From an uncultured Clostridia bacterium (GTDB lineage Bacteria > Bacillota_A > Clostridia > TANB77 > CAG-508), in the NCBI GenBank assembly GCA_944393295.1, contig CALXZR010000089.1:1-14684 (forward strand): 14,684 nt of DNA. The letters are read 5' to 3'. Position numbers and translations under genes: made by a program. This document shows positions 1 through 6,723 of this stretch, one piece after another. A model generated the notes under the pieces. The model had not been told where the DNA came from. It made no database searches and saw nothing but the letters and a program-made list of their open reading frames with translations. Position 1 is the first letter of the stretch, and each line of letters opens with the position of its first letter.

Positions 1-24
1 TTCAAAGTACATATTTACATTATT

Positions 25-58
25 TAACAGTTTTAAAAATTAGATTTTGAAACTGTTA
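25..58. repeat. Inverted repeat left of yifB
   Basis: A 9-bp perfect inverted repeat (TAACAGTTT at 25-33, AAACTGTTA at 50-58) is extended inward by an AAAA/TTTT pairing. Neither side carries a clear T-run, so it is not a convincing terminator. It may belong to the next transcript to the left. The rest of 1-98 shows no gene. Confidence 0.35.
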
Positions 59-94
59 TTAGTCATGCAAATTTTTATCTAACAAAATTTTTTA

Positions 95-119
95 GAAAAA
101 CTATTGACAATTAATAGTT
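95..119 (-). terminator. Probable terminator of yifB
   Basis: Just after the yifB stop codon, the minus strand carries a 7-bp stem (AACTATT / AATAGTT) with a 7-nt loop, followed by a short T-run (TTTTTCT). The stem is A/T only and therefore weak, but its position directly behind the gene and the T tail fit a Rho-independent terminator. Confidence 0.45.
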
Positions 120-122
120 AGT

Positions 123-1632
123 CTATCTTATATTTTTGTAATGTATTGCTTCTAAAACATGAGATTCTAAAATATTTGTCTCATTAGATAAATCAGCAAT
201 TGTTCTGGCTACCTTTATTATTTTAAAATATCCTCTTATACTGATTGAATTATTATCTAACAGTTTTACTAAAATATTTCTACTCTTTGAATTTAATGTA
301 CAATATTTTTCAATTTGTTTTGAATTTAATTCACTATTAAATTTTATAGTTTCATTTTTATACCTATCTTCCTGAATTTTTTTCGCTCTATTAACTCTTT
401 CCGCAATACTTGTGGACTTTTCGTTATTGGTAAAATTGCTATAACTTATTTTAGAAATTTCCATAGAAATATCTATTCTATCTAAAAAAGGACCACTTAG
501 TTTAGATTTATATTTTTGTATCTGCTTTTTACTACAAGTACATTTTCTATCCTTACTTCCAAAATAACCACATGGACAAGGATTCATTGCTGCAAGCAAC
601 ATAAAGCTACACGGAAACGTTAACGACATATTTGCTCTACTAATAGTTATTTTTTTCTCTTCTAGAGGCTCTCTTAATAAGTCTAATATCCCTTCTTTAA
701 ATTCTGTAATTTCATCTAAAAATAGAACTCCTTTATGTGCTAAAGTTATTTCTCCCATTTTTGGAACTTTTCCTCCACCAATTAATGCCATTTGTGTAAT
801 TGTATGATGTGGACTTCTAAAAGGTCTTCTTTTTATAATTTTATCTTCTTTTATTAACCCCGCAATACTATATATTTTTGTTATTTCAAGTATTTCTTCA
901 AAGCTTAAATCTGGTAAAATACTGGGTACAGTTTTTGCTAACAAGGTCTTTCCTGAACCGCGGCGTCCCTATCATTAAGCAATTATGCATTCCAGCAGTA
1001 GCTATTTCTAGTCCCCTTTTTGCATCTTCTTGACCTTTAATATCATAAAAATCAAATTCACATTTTTCTTTTGAAAAATCTATTACATGTTTTTTAGTAA
1101 CAGTATATTTTATTTCTCCATTTAATATTTGTATTAATTCATTTATGTTTTTTACAGGAATTACTTCTAATCCATAAACTATGCTAGCTTCTTTTTCGTT
1201 TTCTTTTGGAATAATTATCTTATTTATATTATGTCTTTTAGCTTCTAAACAAATAGCTAATATTCCATCTGCAGCCTTTATATTGCCATTTAAAGATAGT
1301 TCTCCTACAATTATATACTCTTCAAAATTTTTCTTATTTATAATTCCAATTTCAGATAATATTGCTGTTGCTATTGGCAAATCTAAAAGACTACCTTCCT
1401 TTTTTATATTTGCTGGTGAAAGATTAATTACATATTTTTTACTTAAAAGATTGGAATAGGAATTTTTTATAGCAGTTTTTATTCTTTCTTTAGATTCTTT
1501 TACTGTTGTATCTGGTAAACCTACCATTTCCCATGAAGGAAAACCGTTTGAAACGTCTACTTCTACATCAACAATTATACCTTCTAATCCTACTAGGCTT
1601 ATACTTTTTACTATTGTCAATAATAAACACAT
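123..1632 (-). pseudogene. YifB/ComM-family AAA+ ATPase (Mg-chelatase-like), frameshifted in Walker A
   Basis: Two overlapping frames make one gene of about 500 residues, the usual family length. The upstream frame (1632-898) has the N-terminal ChlI-like domain (GFPSWEMVGLPDTTVKESKERIKTA) and ends in a garbled P-loop, GTPRFRKD. The downstream frame (from 944 to 123) continues with KTVPSILPDL, the HHT motif (RRPFRSPHHTITQ), Walker B (GVLFLDEITEF), the cysteine-rich NPCPCGYFG...CTC stretch and the C-terminal Mg-chelatase domain. Removing one base near 959-963 restores GTPGSGKTLLAKT, so a single extra base breaks the ATP-binding motif. Known relatives include ComM, a branch-migration helicase in natural transformation; the role in this organism is inference. 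Start: the ATG at 1632 sits directly on AGAGG, so the TTG at 1620, about 12 nt after AGAGG and better aligned with homologue N-termini, may be the true start. It could be a true pseudogene or an assembly error. Confidence 0.85.
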
Positions 1633-1714
1633 CCTCTTTTATTTAATTTTGATCAACTAGATTTATTTGGCGACATGCCAGAAATAAAAATTAAGAATTA
1701 AAATAACTGAATTT

Positions 1715-1743
1715 ATTTAATAATCTTTTATATGATTTGTCAA
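1715..1743 (-). promoter_or_regulatory. Putative sigma-A promoter of yifB
   Basis: The minus strand reads TTGACA (1738-1743), a 17-nt spacer, then TTAAAT (1715-1720). The -35 is perfect and the -10 is moderate. It lies about 80-90 nt upstream of the yifB start. The -35 forms one arm of a 9-bp inverted repeat at 1735-1762. Confidence 0.5.
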
Positions 1744-1762
1744 CACTTTTTCATTGACAAAT
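1735..1762. promoter_or_regulatory. Inverted repeat overlapping the yifB -35 (possible operator)
   Basis: ATTTGTCAA (1735-1743) and TTGACAAAT (1754-1762) form a perfect 9-bp dyad with a 10-nt centre. The left arm contains the -35 of the proposed yifB promoter. The layout fits a dimeric regulator site but could be chance in AT-rich DNA. Confidence 0.3.
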
Positions 1763-1801
1763 TACGACAAAAAAGAACTTTGTAATAATTTTTAATATGC
1801 A

Positions 1802-1837
1802 AAAGACATATCATATAAAAAAATATGATATGTCTTT
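1802..1837 (-). terminator. Terminator behind the DUF2000 gene
   Basis: A perfect 15-bp stem (1802-1816 with 1823-1837, AAGACATATCATAT-type arms) and a 6-nt loop lie 6 nt after the DUF2000 stop codon at 1844. On the minus strand it is followed by a short TTTT. It also insulates the yifB promoter from upstream transcription. Confidence 0.7.
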
Positions 1838-1843
1838 ATAAAT

Positions 1844-2272
1844 TTATTCTAATCTCCACAATTGATATTTTCCTGTTATTTTATTAACATCTTCTGTATT
1901 ACCATAAATTATAGCACCTAGATATTCTAATTTACTATTATCTTTTGAGCTTATTGATGAGACTAACTCATCATCAGTTCTAGTATCTAACATATCTCTT
2001 GGATAGTCAGCGACTAATAAATTAGGATTTTGTTTTGCCAAATCTATTGTATTTTTTAATTTTCCTGCTTTTACTTTTGTAATAATAAATGGGAATTTAC
2101 TAATCCCTAAATGATTTACTCCTGATTTATCAGTAATGATTGACTTTCCCATAATTTCATCATCAGAATATTTACCTATAGATATAGCAAGGTGTCCAAT
2201 TACATTAAGTGCAACCGCAGGTTCAACATTTGATGCAATAATTCCTACAATTTTTTTATCTTCATAATTCAT
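1844..2272 (-). CDS. DUF2000 family protein (peptidyl-tRNA hydrolase 2-like fold)
   Basis: This 142-residue protein matches the DUF2000 pattern: an N-terminal strand (KKIVGIIASN), then the hallmark PAVALNVIGHLAISIG helix region around residues 18-33, and a C-terminal strand (LEYLGAIIYG). Structures of this family resemble peptidyl-tRNA hydrolase 2, but the biochemical role is unknown. There is no signal peptide, so it is probably cytosolic. Its ribosome site (AAAGGAG at 2283-2289) is good but lies inside a perfect 18-bp hairpin. It also sits just past the stop codon of a 33-codon ORF (2290-2391), suggesting translational coupling. A terminator follows at 1802-1837, so the small ORF and this gene form one transcript. 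Family recognition rests on motif recall, not a search. Confidence 0.8.
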   Translation of the reverse strand: MNYEDKKIVGIIASNVEPAVALNVIGHLAISIGKYSDDEIMGKSIITDKSGVNHLGISKFPFIITKVKAGKLKNTIDLAKQNPNLLVADYPRDMLDTRTDDELVSSISSKDNSKLEYLGAIIYGNTEDVNKITGKYQLWRLE

Positions 2273-2275
2273 AAT

Positions 2276-2324
2276 TTTTTACTCCTTTATTAATTAAAAT
2301 TTATTTTTAATAAAGGAGTAAAAA
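2276..2324 (-). promoter_or_regulatory. 18-bp hairpin sequestering the DUF2000 ribosome site
   Basis: Positions 2276-2293 and 2307-2324 are perfect reverse complements (18 bp, 13-nt loop). In the minus-strand transcript the 5' arm contains ACTCCTTT, an anti-Shine-Dalgarno, and the 3' arm contains AAAGGAG, the DUF2000 ribosome site. The DUF2000 ATG begins only 3 nt beyond the stem. The stop codon of the upstream small ORF (2290-2292) lies inside the 3' arm, so a ribosome finishing that ORF would open the hairpin. There is no T-run after the stem, which argues against a terminator. Confidence 0.7.
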
Positions 2325-2391
2325 CATTTTCGAGTACTTCTATTTTAGCCCACAATTCTCCACCATGCATTTTTCTTGAATATCTAAGCAT
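2290..2391 (-). CDS. 33-residue small protein or leader peptide upstream of DUF2000
   Basis: This short ORF begins MLRYSRKMHGGELW, ends PLLKINFN, and has TAA at 2290-2292. The start is well supported: GGAGG at 2398-2402 is 6 nt from the ATG, one of the best ribosome sites in the window. I do not recognise the peptide. It is basic at the N-terminus, has one Trp, and has no membrane segment. It runs into the 5' arm, loop and start of the 3' arm of the hairpin that hides the next ribosome site, so its translation probably controls DUF2000 expression. No run of a single amino acid suggests classic amino-acid attenuation. It may be a coupling leader, a functional small protein, or both. Confidence 0.6.
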   Translation of the reverse strand: MLRYSRKMHGGELWAKIEVLENVFTPLLKINFN

Positions 2392-2415
2392 TAACTACCT
2401 CCATACCATATTCTA

Positions 2416-2444
2416 TTTATATATCTCTTTTAAATAAGTATCTA
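2416..2444 (-). promoter_or_regulatory. Possible promoter of the small ORF-DUF2000 transcript
   Basis: On the minus strand, TAGATA (2439-2444), a 17-nt spacer and TATAAA (2416-2421) match sigma-A boxes at 4/6 and 5/6. Transcription would start just upstream of the GGAGG of the small ORF. The region lies between that ORF and the upstream terminator at 2472-2510, so a promoter is expected here. Confidence 0.4.
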
Positions 2445-2471
2445 CATTTTATTTTTTTGCTGTTTTATGCT

Positions 2472-2510
2472 AAAAGAGTACTTACAATAATTATATTATC
2501 GTAAGTACTC
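2472..2510 (-). terminator. Terminator of the G5-3D gene
   Basis: A 10-bp perfect stem (GAGTACTTAC at 2476-2485, GTAAGTACTC at 2501-2510), with further A/T pairing inside, begins 9 nt after the stop codon of the G5-3D gene. The minus strand then reads TTTT (2475-2472). This fits a Rho-independent terminator. Confidence 0.7.
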
Positions 2511-2519
2511 CATTCATTT

Positions 2520-3500
2520 TTAGTAATATACATAGCATTCTAAGTTTCTTCTACCGAAGCTTTGGCATTCTCCTAAAGTATCCATATAAATATCTATTCT
2601 ATTGTTAGATATAGCTCCACCTCTATCTTGAACAACAAACCATCCTCCATTTACTTTGTTTGCAAAGTAAGGTATATAAATTATTGTTCCCATTGGATAT
2701 CCGCTTCCTGCTGCAACTGTATACCATGAGCTTGCCATTGCACCAGATGCTGTTCTTCCATATGAACTATCTGAAGGGCTTTTTCCACAAGTTGACGCTG
2801 TATATGCACTCGCATTTAGTGTTACTACAGATGGAGTTTTTCCTTCAACCATAGCTGCTAAAGATGCACCATTAGCTCCTGCTCTTGAACCAGATCTTGA
2901 ACTAACCTTTGTAGAAATCTGTATAATTTTATCAACAGGCTCTTTTATAACTGTTTCAGAAATTTGTGTTCTTTCAACCTCTACATCATCTTGATATTTT
3001 ACTTTGTACTTAATTTCTTTTAAACCATTTTCTCCTTCTTGTAGAACTTTATCCCTTGTTTCTGTTCCAGAAGCAGAAATGTCTTTTGTTATTGTTTCAT
3101 AAGGTATTTCTATTTGTTCAACAATAATTTTTTCAGTTACTGTAACATATTTTCCTAATATTTCTTCTGTTGAAACACTAGCAACTTCTTCTGCTACAAC
3201 TGTTTTTTCTTCAGTAACTTTTCGTATTTTTATTGTTTTAGTCACATCTATATTAGATTCTAAGCTAGGCTCTACAACCTCATCTGCTAATAATATAATA
3301 TGATTTTCTTCTAATATATCTGCAACTTTTACTTTTGATGTCATAACACTTGTTTCGCAATCATCTGCAAAAACTATTTTTACACAATTTACATCTGTTT
3401 TTGCTGCCATAACACCAACGCCTAATAAACAAATTAAGATAATACTTACAAAAACAATCTTTTTAATTATCTTTACAGATAATTTAAGGTCTGTTTTCAT
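2520..3500 (-). CDS. Secreted DUF348-G5-3D domain cell-wall protein
   Basis: This 326-residue protein has a basic start and one hydrophobic segment (about 12-32) acting as a signal or membrane anchor. A DUF348-like region follows (about 37-80, VKVADILEENHIIL). Next is a G5 domain (about 117-197, ending EPVDKIIQIST) and then a Gly/Ser linker. The C-terminal 3D domain (about 225-325) has TAYTAS, the GRTASG turn, the PMGT...IYIP strand, and the three conserved aspartates D292, D303 and D307 (VQDRGG, RIDIYMD). This layout matches Bacillota YabE-like/resuscitation-factor-like proteins. Their 3D domain resembles the MltA catalytic barrel and is thought to act on peptidoglycan; G5 probably binds amino sugars. 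Lytic activity is inferred from the family. It has its own strong promoter and terminator, so it is monocistronic. The ribosome site is AAGGAGG with an 11-nt spacer. Confidence 0.9.
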   Translation of the reverse strand: MKTDLKLSVKIIKKIVFVSIILICLLGVGVMAAKTDVNCVKIVFADDCETSVMTSKVKVADILEENHIILLADEVVEPSLESNIDVTKTIKIRKVTEEKTVVAEEVASVSTEEILGKYVTVTEKIIVEQIEIPYETITKDISASGTETRDKVLQEGENGLKEIKYKVKYQDDVEVERTQISETVIKEPVDKIIQISTKVSSRSGSRAGANGASLAAMVEGKTPSVVTLNASAYTASTCGKSPSDSSYGRTASGAMASSWYTVAAGSGYPMGTIIYIPYFANKVNGGWFVVQDRGGAISNNRIDIYMDTLGECQSFGRRNLECYVYY

Positions 3501-3531
3501 AAAAATATATTCCTCCTTAAGTTACGAGACA

Positions 3532-3560
3532 ATTATACTATTAAATTCCTATTTTGTCAA
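3532..3560 (-). promoter_or_regulatory. Consensus sigma-A promoter of the G5-3D gene
   Basis: The minus strand reads TTGACA (3555-3560), exactly 17 nt, then TATAAT (3532-3537): both boxes are perfect at optimal spacing. Transcription would start near 3525, giving a leader of about 25 nt before the ATG at 3500. It is the strongest promoter in the window by inspection. Confidence 0.85.
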
Positions 3561-3775
3561 ATTTTGTATAATTAGCTTGTCTAAAGCTTTTCCCGTTCTT
3601 CTTATTATATATATATGTACAAACCTCTAAAAAATGACCTTTTTAAGAAGTTTATTTTTTATATTAAATTTATATTAAATTTATTTTTCAATAAATAAAT
3701 GATTTTATATAATAAAAAACAAGACTTAAATATCTTAAAAACTTATGCATTTTGTGGAATATTATTTCTAAGAAT
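3561..3775. other. Gene-free AT-rich stretch
   Basis: Between the promoter of the G5-3D gene and the htpX terminator no ORF with a ribosome site is visible on either strand. There is a short direct repeat (TATATTAAATT twice, about 3659-3680) and poly-T/A runs. No conserved RNA structure was recognised. Confidence 0.5.
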
Positions 3776-3805
3776 AAAAATAGATAGATATATAATATCT
3801 ATCTA
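3776..3805 (-). terminator. Terminator of the lemA-htpX operon
   Basis: The stem TAGATAGATAT (3781-3791) / ATATCTATCTA (3795-3805) is a perfect 11-bp hairpin with a 3-nt loop. It lies 6 nt past the htpX stop and is followed on the minus strand by TTTTT (3780-3776). Confidence 0.8.
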
Positions 3806-3810
3806 AATAA

Positions 3811-4698
3811 TTATCTTAAATTTTCTAAGGCTTCTATTCTAGCAGAAACAGGAGGGTGTGTATCAAATATACTAGATTTTTCCTTCTGTTTTTTATTTTT
3901 AAATGGACTGGCGATATACATATGTGCATTACTATTTGAAGCAACTTCTAAATCACTATCATCACCTGATATCTTTTTCAAAGCAGAAATTAATCCATCT
4001 GGATTTCTAGTAAATTGTACTGCTGTTGCATCTGCCAAATATTCTCTTCTTCTAGAGACCGCTAATTGTAAAATTTTAGCAACTAATGGAGAAATTATAA
4101 GTAAGATTAGACCAATAATCATCAATATTGCACCTATTTTACTATTATCTCCATCATCATCATTTCTAAAACGTCTTCTAAATGAAAAATCACTAAGCAT
4201 TACAACAAATCCTACCATAACACTTATTACAGCAGAAAGTAAAATATCATAGTTTTTGATATGTGCCATTTCGTGAGCAATAACACCTTCTAATTCATAA
4301 TAATTTAGCTTTTGTAATAAACCAGTTGTAACACAAATTATAGCATTTTCTGGATTTCTACCAGTTGCAAAAGCATTTGGTTGATTAGATTCCATAACAT
4401 ATAATCTTGGTTTATGCTCTAAACCAGAAGCAACCATTAGAGCTTCTAGTATATTTGTTAATTGCAAATCTTCCTCTCTAGTGGCAGGTCTTGCATTAAC
4501 ACTAGCTAAAACAATTTTATCGCAATTATAATATGTTGCTATCGTAGATATTATAGAAAAAATTAATGCTATTACAATTGAAAATTCTCCAAAATCTAAA
4601 GCATTGCAAACAAAATATATAATTAAGGTTATAACTAACAAAAATCCAAATACTATAACACCAGTTTTTATTTTATTTTTCTTTATATCTTCATACAT
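3811..4698 (-). CDS. htpX: HtpX-family membrane zinc metalloprotease (M48)
   Basis: This 295-residue protein is the usual HtpX length. It has two N-terminal membrane segments (about 13-31 and 36-55). The zinc site HEMAH (142-146) carries the two His ligands and the catalytic Glu143; the third ligand is probably Glu219 in RRREYLADATA. Hydrophobic stretches at about 153-170 and 188-211 follow. The C-terminal FDTHPPVSARIEAL motif is typical. The enzyme cleaves damaged or misfolded membrane proteins at the cytoplasmic face. The gene follows lemA by about 140 nt, a common Bacillota pairing, and the ribosome site is GGAG, 6 nt before the ATG. The hairpin in the lemA-htpX gap could lower its expression relative to lemA. 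A terminator follows the gene. Confidence 0.95.
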   Translation of the reverse strand: MYEDIKKNKIKTGVIVFGFLLVITLIIYFVCNALDFGEFSIVIALIFSIISTIATYYNCDKIVLASVNARPATREEDLQLTNILEALMVASGLEHKPRLYVMESNQPNAFATGRNPENAIICVTTGLLQKLNYYELEGVIAHEMAHIKNYDILLSAVISVMVGFVVMLSDFSFRRRFRNDDDGDNSKIGAILMIIGLILLIISPLVAKILQLAVSRRREYLADATAVQFTRNPDGLISALKKISGDDSDLEVASNSNAHMYIASPFKNKKQKEKSSIFDTHPPVSARIEALENLR

Positions 4699-4755
4699 AA
4701 GCTTCTCCTAAATTAATTTTAAATTATAATAATGTTGGTTATTATATTTTATATA

Positions 4756-4831
4756 AAAAGAGAATACATATTTAAAATAAATTCCTAAATAACATTTTTT
4801 TAAGAAATAATTTAAAATTGTATCCTCTTTT
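4756..4831 (-). promoter_or_regulatory. Possible attenuator between lemA and htpX
   Basis: Arms 4819-4831 and 4756-4768 pair over 13 bp with one G-U in the minus-strand RNA (AAAAGAGGATACA with TGTATTCTCTTTT), enclosing about 50 A/T-rich nt. The 3' arm runs into TTTTTATA. This resembles a Rho-independent terminator placed 7 nt after lemA, but the large loop makes it weak. Partial read-through to htpX is likely. Confidence 0.45.
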
Positions 4832-4837
4832 CAAATT

Positions 4838-5389
4838 TTACTTACTAAAATCAACTTTTACATTTTGTTTTACTTCATCTGATTCTACCTTAAATAAAGG
4901 CTCTTCAGTAAAATGAAACATTCCTGCAACTATATTTGTTGGTATTACTTGTAATTTTGTATTATACATTGTAACACTATCATTGTAAAATTGTCTAGCA
5001 TAACTTATTTTATTTTCAGTATTTCTTAATTCTTCTTGTAATTCTGAAAAATTTTGATTAGCTTTCAAATCTGGATAATTTTCTGAAACAGCCATAATAG
5101 TTTTTAAAGCACTAGATAACTCGTTGTCTAATTCAGCTTTTTCAGGAACACTTGAAGCATTTGCCCATGCTGTTCTAAGTTCTGTAACTTTTGTTAAAGT
5201 TGCTTCCTCATGTGCCATATATCCCTTTACAGATTCAACTAAATTAGGTATTAAATCAAATCTTCTCTGTAATTGAACATCAATTTGACTCCAAGCATTT
5301 TTTACTTTGTTTCTTGATTGTACCAATCCATTATATATTAAGACAAGTGCTACAATAAGAACAACTATTATAATTAAAACTATAGTCAT
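4838..5389 (-). CDS. lemA: LemA family protein
   Basis: This 183-residue membrane protein starts at the second in-frame ATG (5389). The upstream ATG at 5404 overlaps the ribosome site itself (GGAGGG, 7 nt before the chosen start), so the longer 188-residue form is unlikely. An N-terminal membrane helix (MTIVLIIIVVLIVALVLIYN) is followed by the family signature NKVKNAWSQIDVQLQRRFDL and IPNLVESVKGY. The later stretch YARQFYNDSVTMYNTKLQ and the IP...AGMFHF tail complete a helical-bundle LemA domain. The molecular role is poorly known. Genetic linkage to htpX, seen here and in many Bacillota, suggests a part in envelope stress or membrane proteostasis. An extended -10 promoter lies directly upstream. 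Confidence 0.95.
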   Translation of the reverse strand: MTIVLIIIVVLIVALVLIYNGLVQSRNKVKNAWSQIDVQLQRRFDLIPNLVESVKGYMAHEEATLTKVTELRTAWANASSVPEKAELDNELSSALKTIMAVSENYPDLKANQNFSELQEELRNTENKISYARQFYNDSVTMYNTKLQVIPTNIVAGMFHFTEEPLFKVESDEVKQNVKVDFSK

Positions 5390-5420
5390 AATATAACCCT
5401 CCATTATATAAACTAAATTA

Positions 5421-5448
5421 ATTATATCATATTTACAAATTTATACAA
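5421..5448 (-). promoter_or_regulatory. Extended -10 promoter of lemA-htpX
   Basis: The minus strand has TGATATAAT, a perfect -10 (5421-5426) with the TGn extension. A weak -35 (TTGTAT, 5443-5448) sits 16 nt upstream. It is about 30 nt before the lemA start. Confidence 0.6.
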
Positions 5449-5483
5449 TAGTTTTTTAATTTTTATTTAAAACATATTTATCT

Positions 5484-5516
5484 AAAAAAAAGAGTGGAAA
5501 CTTTTTTCCACCCTTT
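5484..5516 (-). terminator. Terminator of the cohesin-like gene
   Basis: The 12-bp stem AAAGGGTGGAAA / TTTCCACTCTTT (minus strand, one G-U, 4-nt loop) is followed by an uninterrupted T-run. It begins about 16 nt after the stop codon at 5533. This is a canonical strong terminator. Confidence 0.85.
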
Positions 5517-5532
5517 TAAATGTTAATCTCAA

Positions 5533-6606
5533 TTAAATATCTTTATATTTTTTGTATTTATTATAGCTTACAAATGCTATAACTATTAATATTATTGCAG
5601 GTAAGAACATTGTTTTTAAACCTGCTGCAGGTAATACTTTATTAGCTGTTGTTTTATCTGTCACATTACCTTGTGTATCTGTATTATTAGCAGCACCATT
5701 ATTATCATCATTTTCATCTGTATCATTATTTGTAGGATTATCATTATCGTCATCGTTTCCATTTGATTCTAATTTTGCAATTGTTTCTGTTTCTACATAA
5801 TCACAGTCTTCACATTTTCTTTCTCTTTGTCCTTCTTCTGTTACAGTTGCTTCTTTTGTTACTTTCCATTCTCCAAAATGATGTCCTGTTGCTTTTACAA
5901 CTTCTGTTTTTGTTTCATCACATATACTACACTCATAAAAGATATATCCATCTTCTGTACAAGTTGCTGCTTTACTTTTATCTTTATTTTCTACCCAATT
6001 ATGTTCGTGTTCTGGTGTCTCTGGAGTTTCTGTTTCTTCTACTGTAATATCTAAATCAGCAGATGCAGACACAGTTTTGTCTTCTCCTGAGTATATTACA
6101 AACATATCGTAAGAAATTGCCTTAGCAAAATATCCAACTGCAGCATCTTCTTTTACTTTAAAATTAAGTGTTAATATATCTGTATCTTCTTTTATTGGAG
6201 TTGGTAAATCAATTATAATTTTTGAATCATTTCCAGATATTGGTTTTCCATTGAATGCTACACCATTTTCTTTTAAACTGTCTGTTCCAGTTGCATTAGT
6301 AAGATCTTCTAAATCCAATTTCATATCTCCTATTACAACTTTTCCATCAGAATCAGTTACAATGCAGCTTGCTGTTAGAGATTCTATAATATTTTCATCT
6401 ATATTTATATATCCCTCAATATTTTCTACACCTTTATCTGTTCCTGTGATATTATTTACATTCAAAGTTACTGTTATTGTATCTCCAGCTTTTACTGTAT
6501 TTTTATTATAAGTTAACATTAAATCAGCATCAAAAGCTGCATATACACAATTGCAAAGTAACAATATTACTATAAAAATATATACTGCTATTAATCTTTT
6601 TTTCAT
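5533..6606 (-). CDS. Cell-surface protein with cohesin-like domain and CxxC modules
   Basis: The 357-residue protein has a signal peptide (1-24, ending VYAA). Residues about 25-189 look like a cohesin-type beta-sandwich: VKAGDTITVTLNVNNI near the start, then a YINIDENIIESL strand, and later ILTLNFKVKEDAAVG, the usual cohesin closing signature. Two short modules follow (about 201-276). Each has an H-x-W/F-x-x-x start, Gly turns and a C-x-x-C pair (CSIC at 226-229, CEDC at 265-268), a pattern common in Clostridia surface proteins. An Asn/Asp-rich linker (281-312) leads to LPAAG (325-329), a hydrophobic segment and the basic tail KYKKYKD, the layout of a sortase sorting signal but without Thr at position four. 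It lies directly downstream of a dockerin protein, so binding of that partner is a reasonable inference. The cohesin call rests on motif reading and is less secure than the dockerin. Confidence 0.7.
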   Translation of the reverse strand: MKKRLIAVYIFIVILLLCNCVYAAFDADLMLTYNKNTVKAGDTITVTLNVNNITGTDKGVENIEGYINIDENIIESLTASCIVTDSDGKVVIGDMKLDLEDLTNATGTDSLKENGVAFNGKPISGNDSKIIIDLPTPIKEDTDILTLNFKVKEDAAVGYFAKAISYDMFVIYSGEDKTVSASADLDITVEETETPETPEHEHNWVENKDKSKAATCTEDGYIFYECSICDETKTEVVKATGHHFGEWKVTKEATVTEEGQRERKCEDCDYVETETIAKLESNGNDDDNDNPTNNDTDENDDNNGAANNTDTQGNVTDKTTANKVLPAAGLKTMFLPAIILIVIAFVSYNKYKKYKDI

Positions 6607-6627
6607 AGTTTTCTCCTTATTTTGTAT

Positions 6628-6657
6628 ATTCTACATAATAAGAATATCATTTTTCAA
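6628..6657 (-). promoter_or_regulatory. Putative promoter of the cohesin-like gene
   Basis: The minus strand reads TTGAAA (6652-6657), an 18-nt spacer and TAGAAT (6628-6633); each box has one mismatch to consensus. The start site would fall just before AAGGAG, giving a very short leader. A separate promoter means the gene need not depend on read-through from the dockerin gene. Confidence 0.5.
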
Positions 6658-6723
6658 TATAAAATGCAATACTTATTTTTTACATTTTTTTTGTAATTTT
6701 TATCTTTTTTTCATTTTTTTTCT

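Noticed and set aside
1181..1459. Plus-strand hydrophobic open frame opposite yifB
   Set aside because: Shadow of the conserved N-terminal domain of yifB; no ribosome site and typical of antisense of AT-rich genes.
1660..1692. Hairpin TGGC-GACAT-GCCA in the yifB leader as a riboswitch
   Set aside because: Only 4 G/C-containing pairs with broken A/T extension and no known riboswitch core; best treated as chance.
2660..2854. Plus-strand open frame opposite the 3D domain
   Set aside because: It lies wholly within a clear minus-strand domain and has no ribosome site.
3659..3680. TATATTAAATT direct repeat as an origin or att site
   Set aside because: Only two short A/T copies, with no DnaA boxes or integrase gene nearby.
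5763..6054. Plus-strand open frames rich in Leu/Phe opposite the cohesin-like gene
   Set aside because: They are complements of the Asn/Asp/Glu/Lys-rich minus-strand gene, have no ribosome site, and their composition is an artefact of T-rich DNA.
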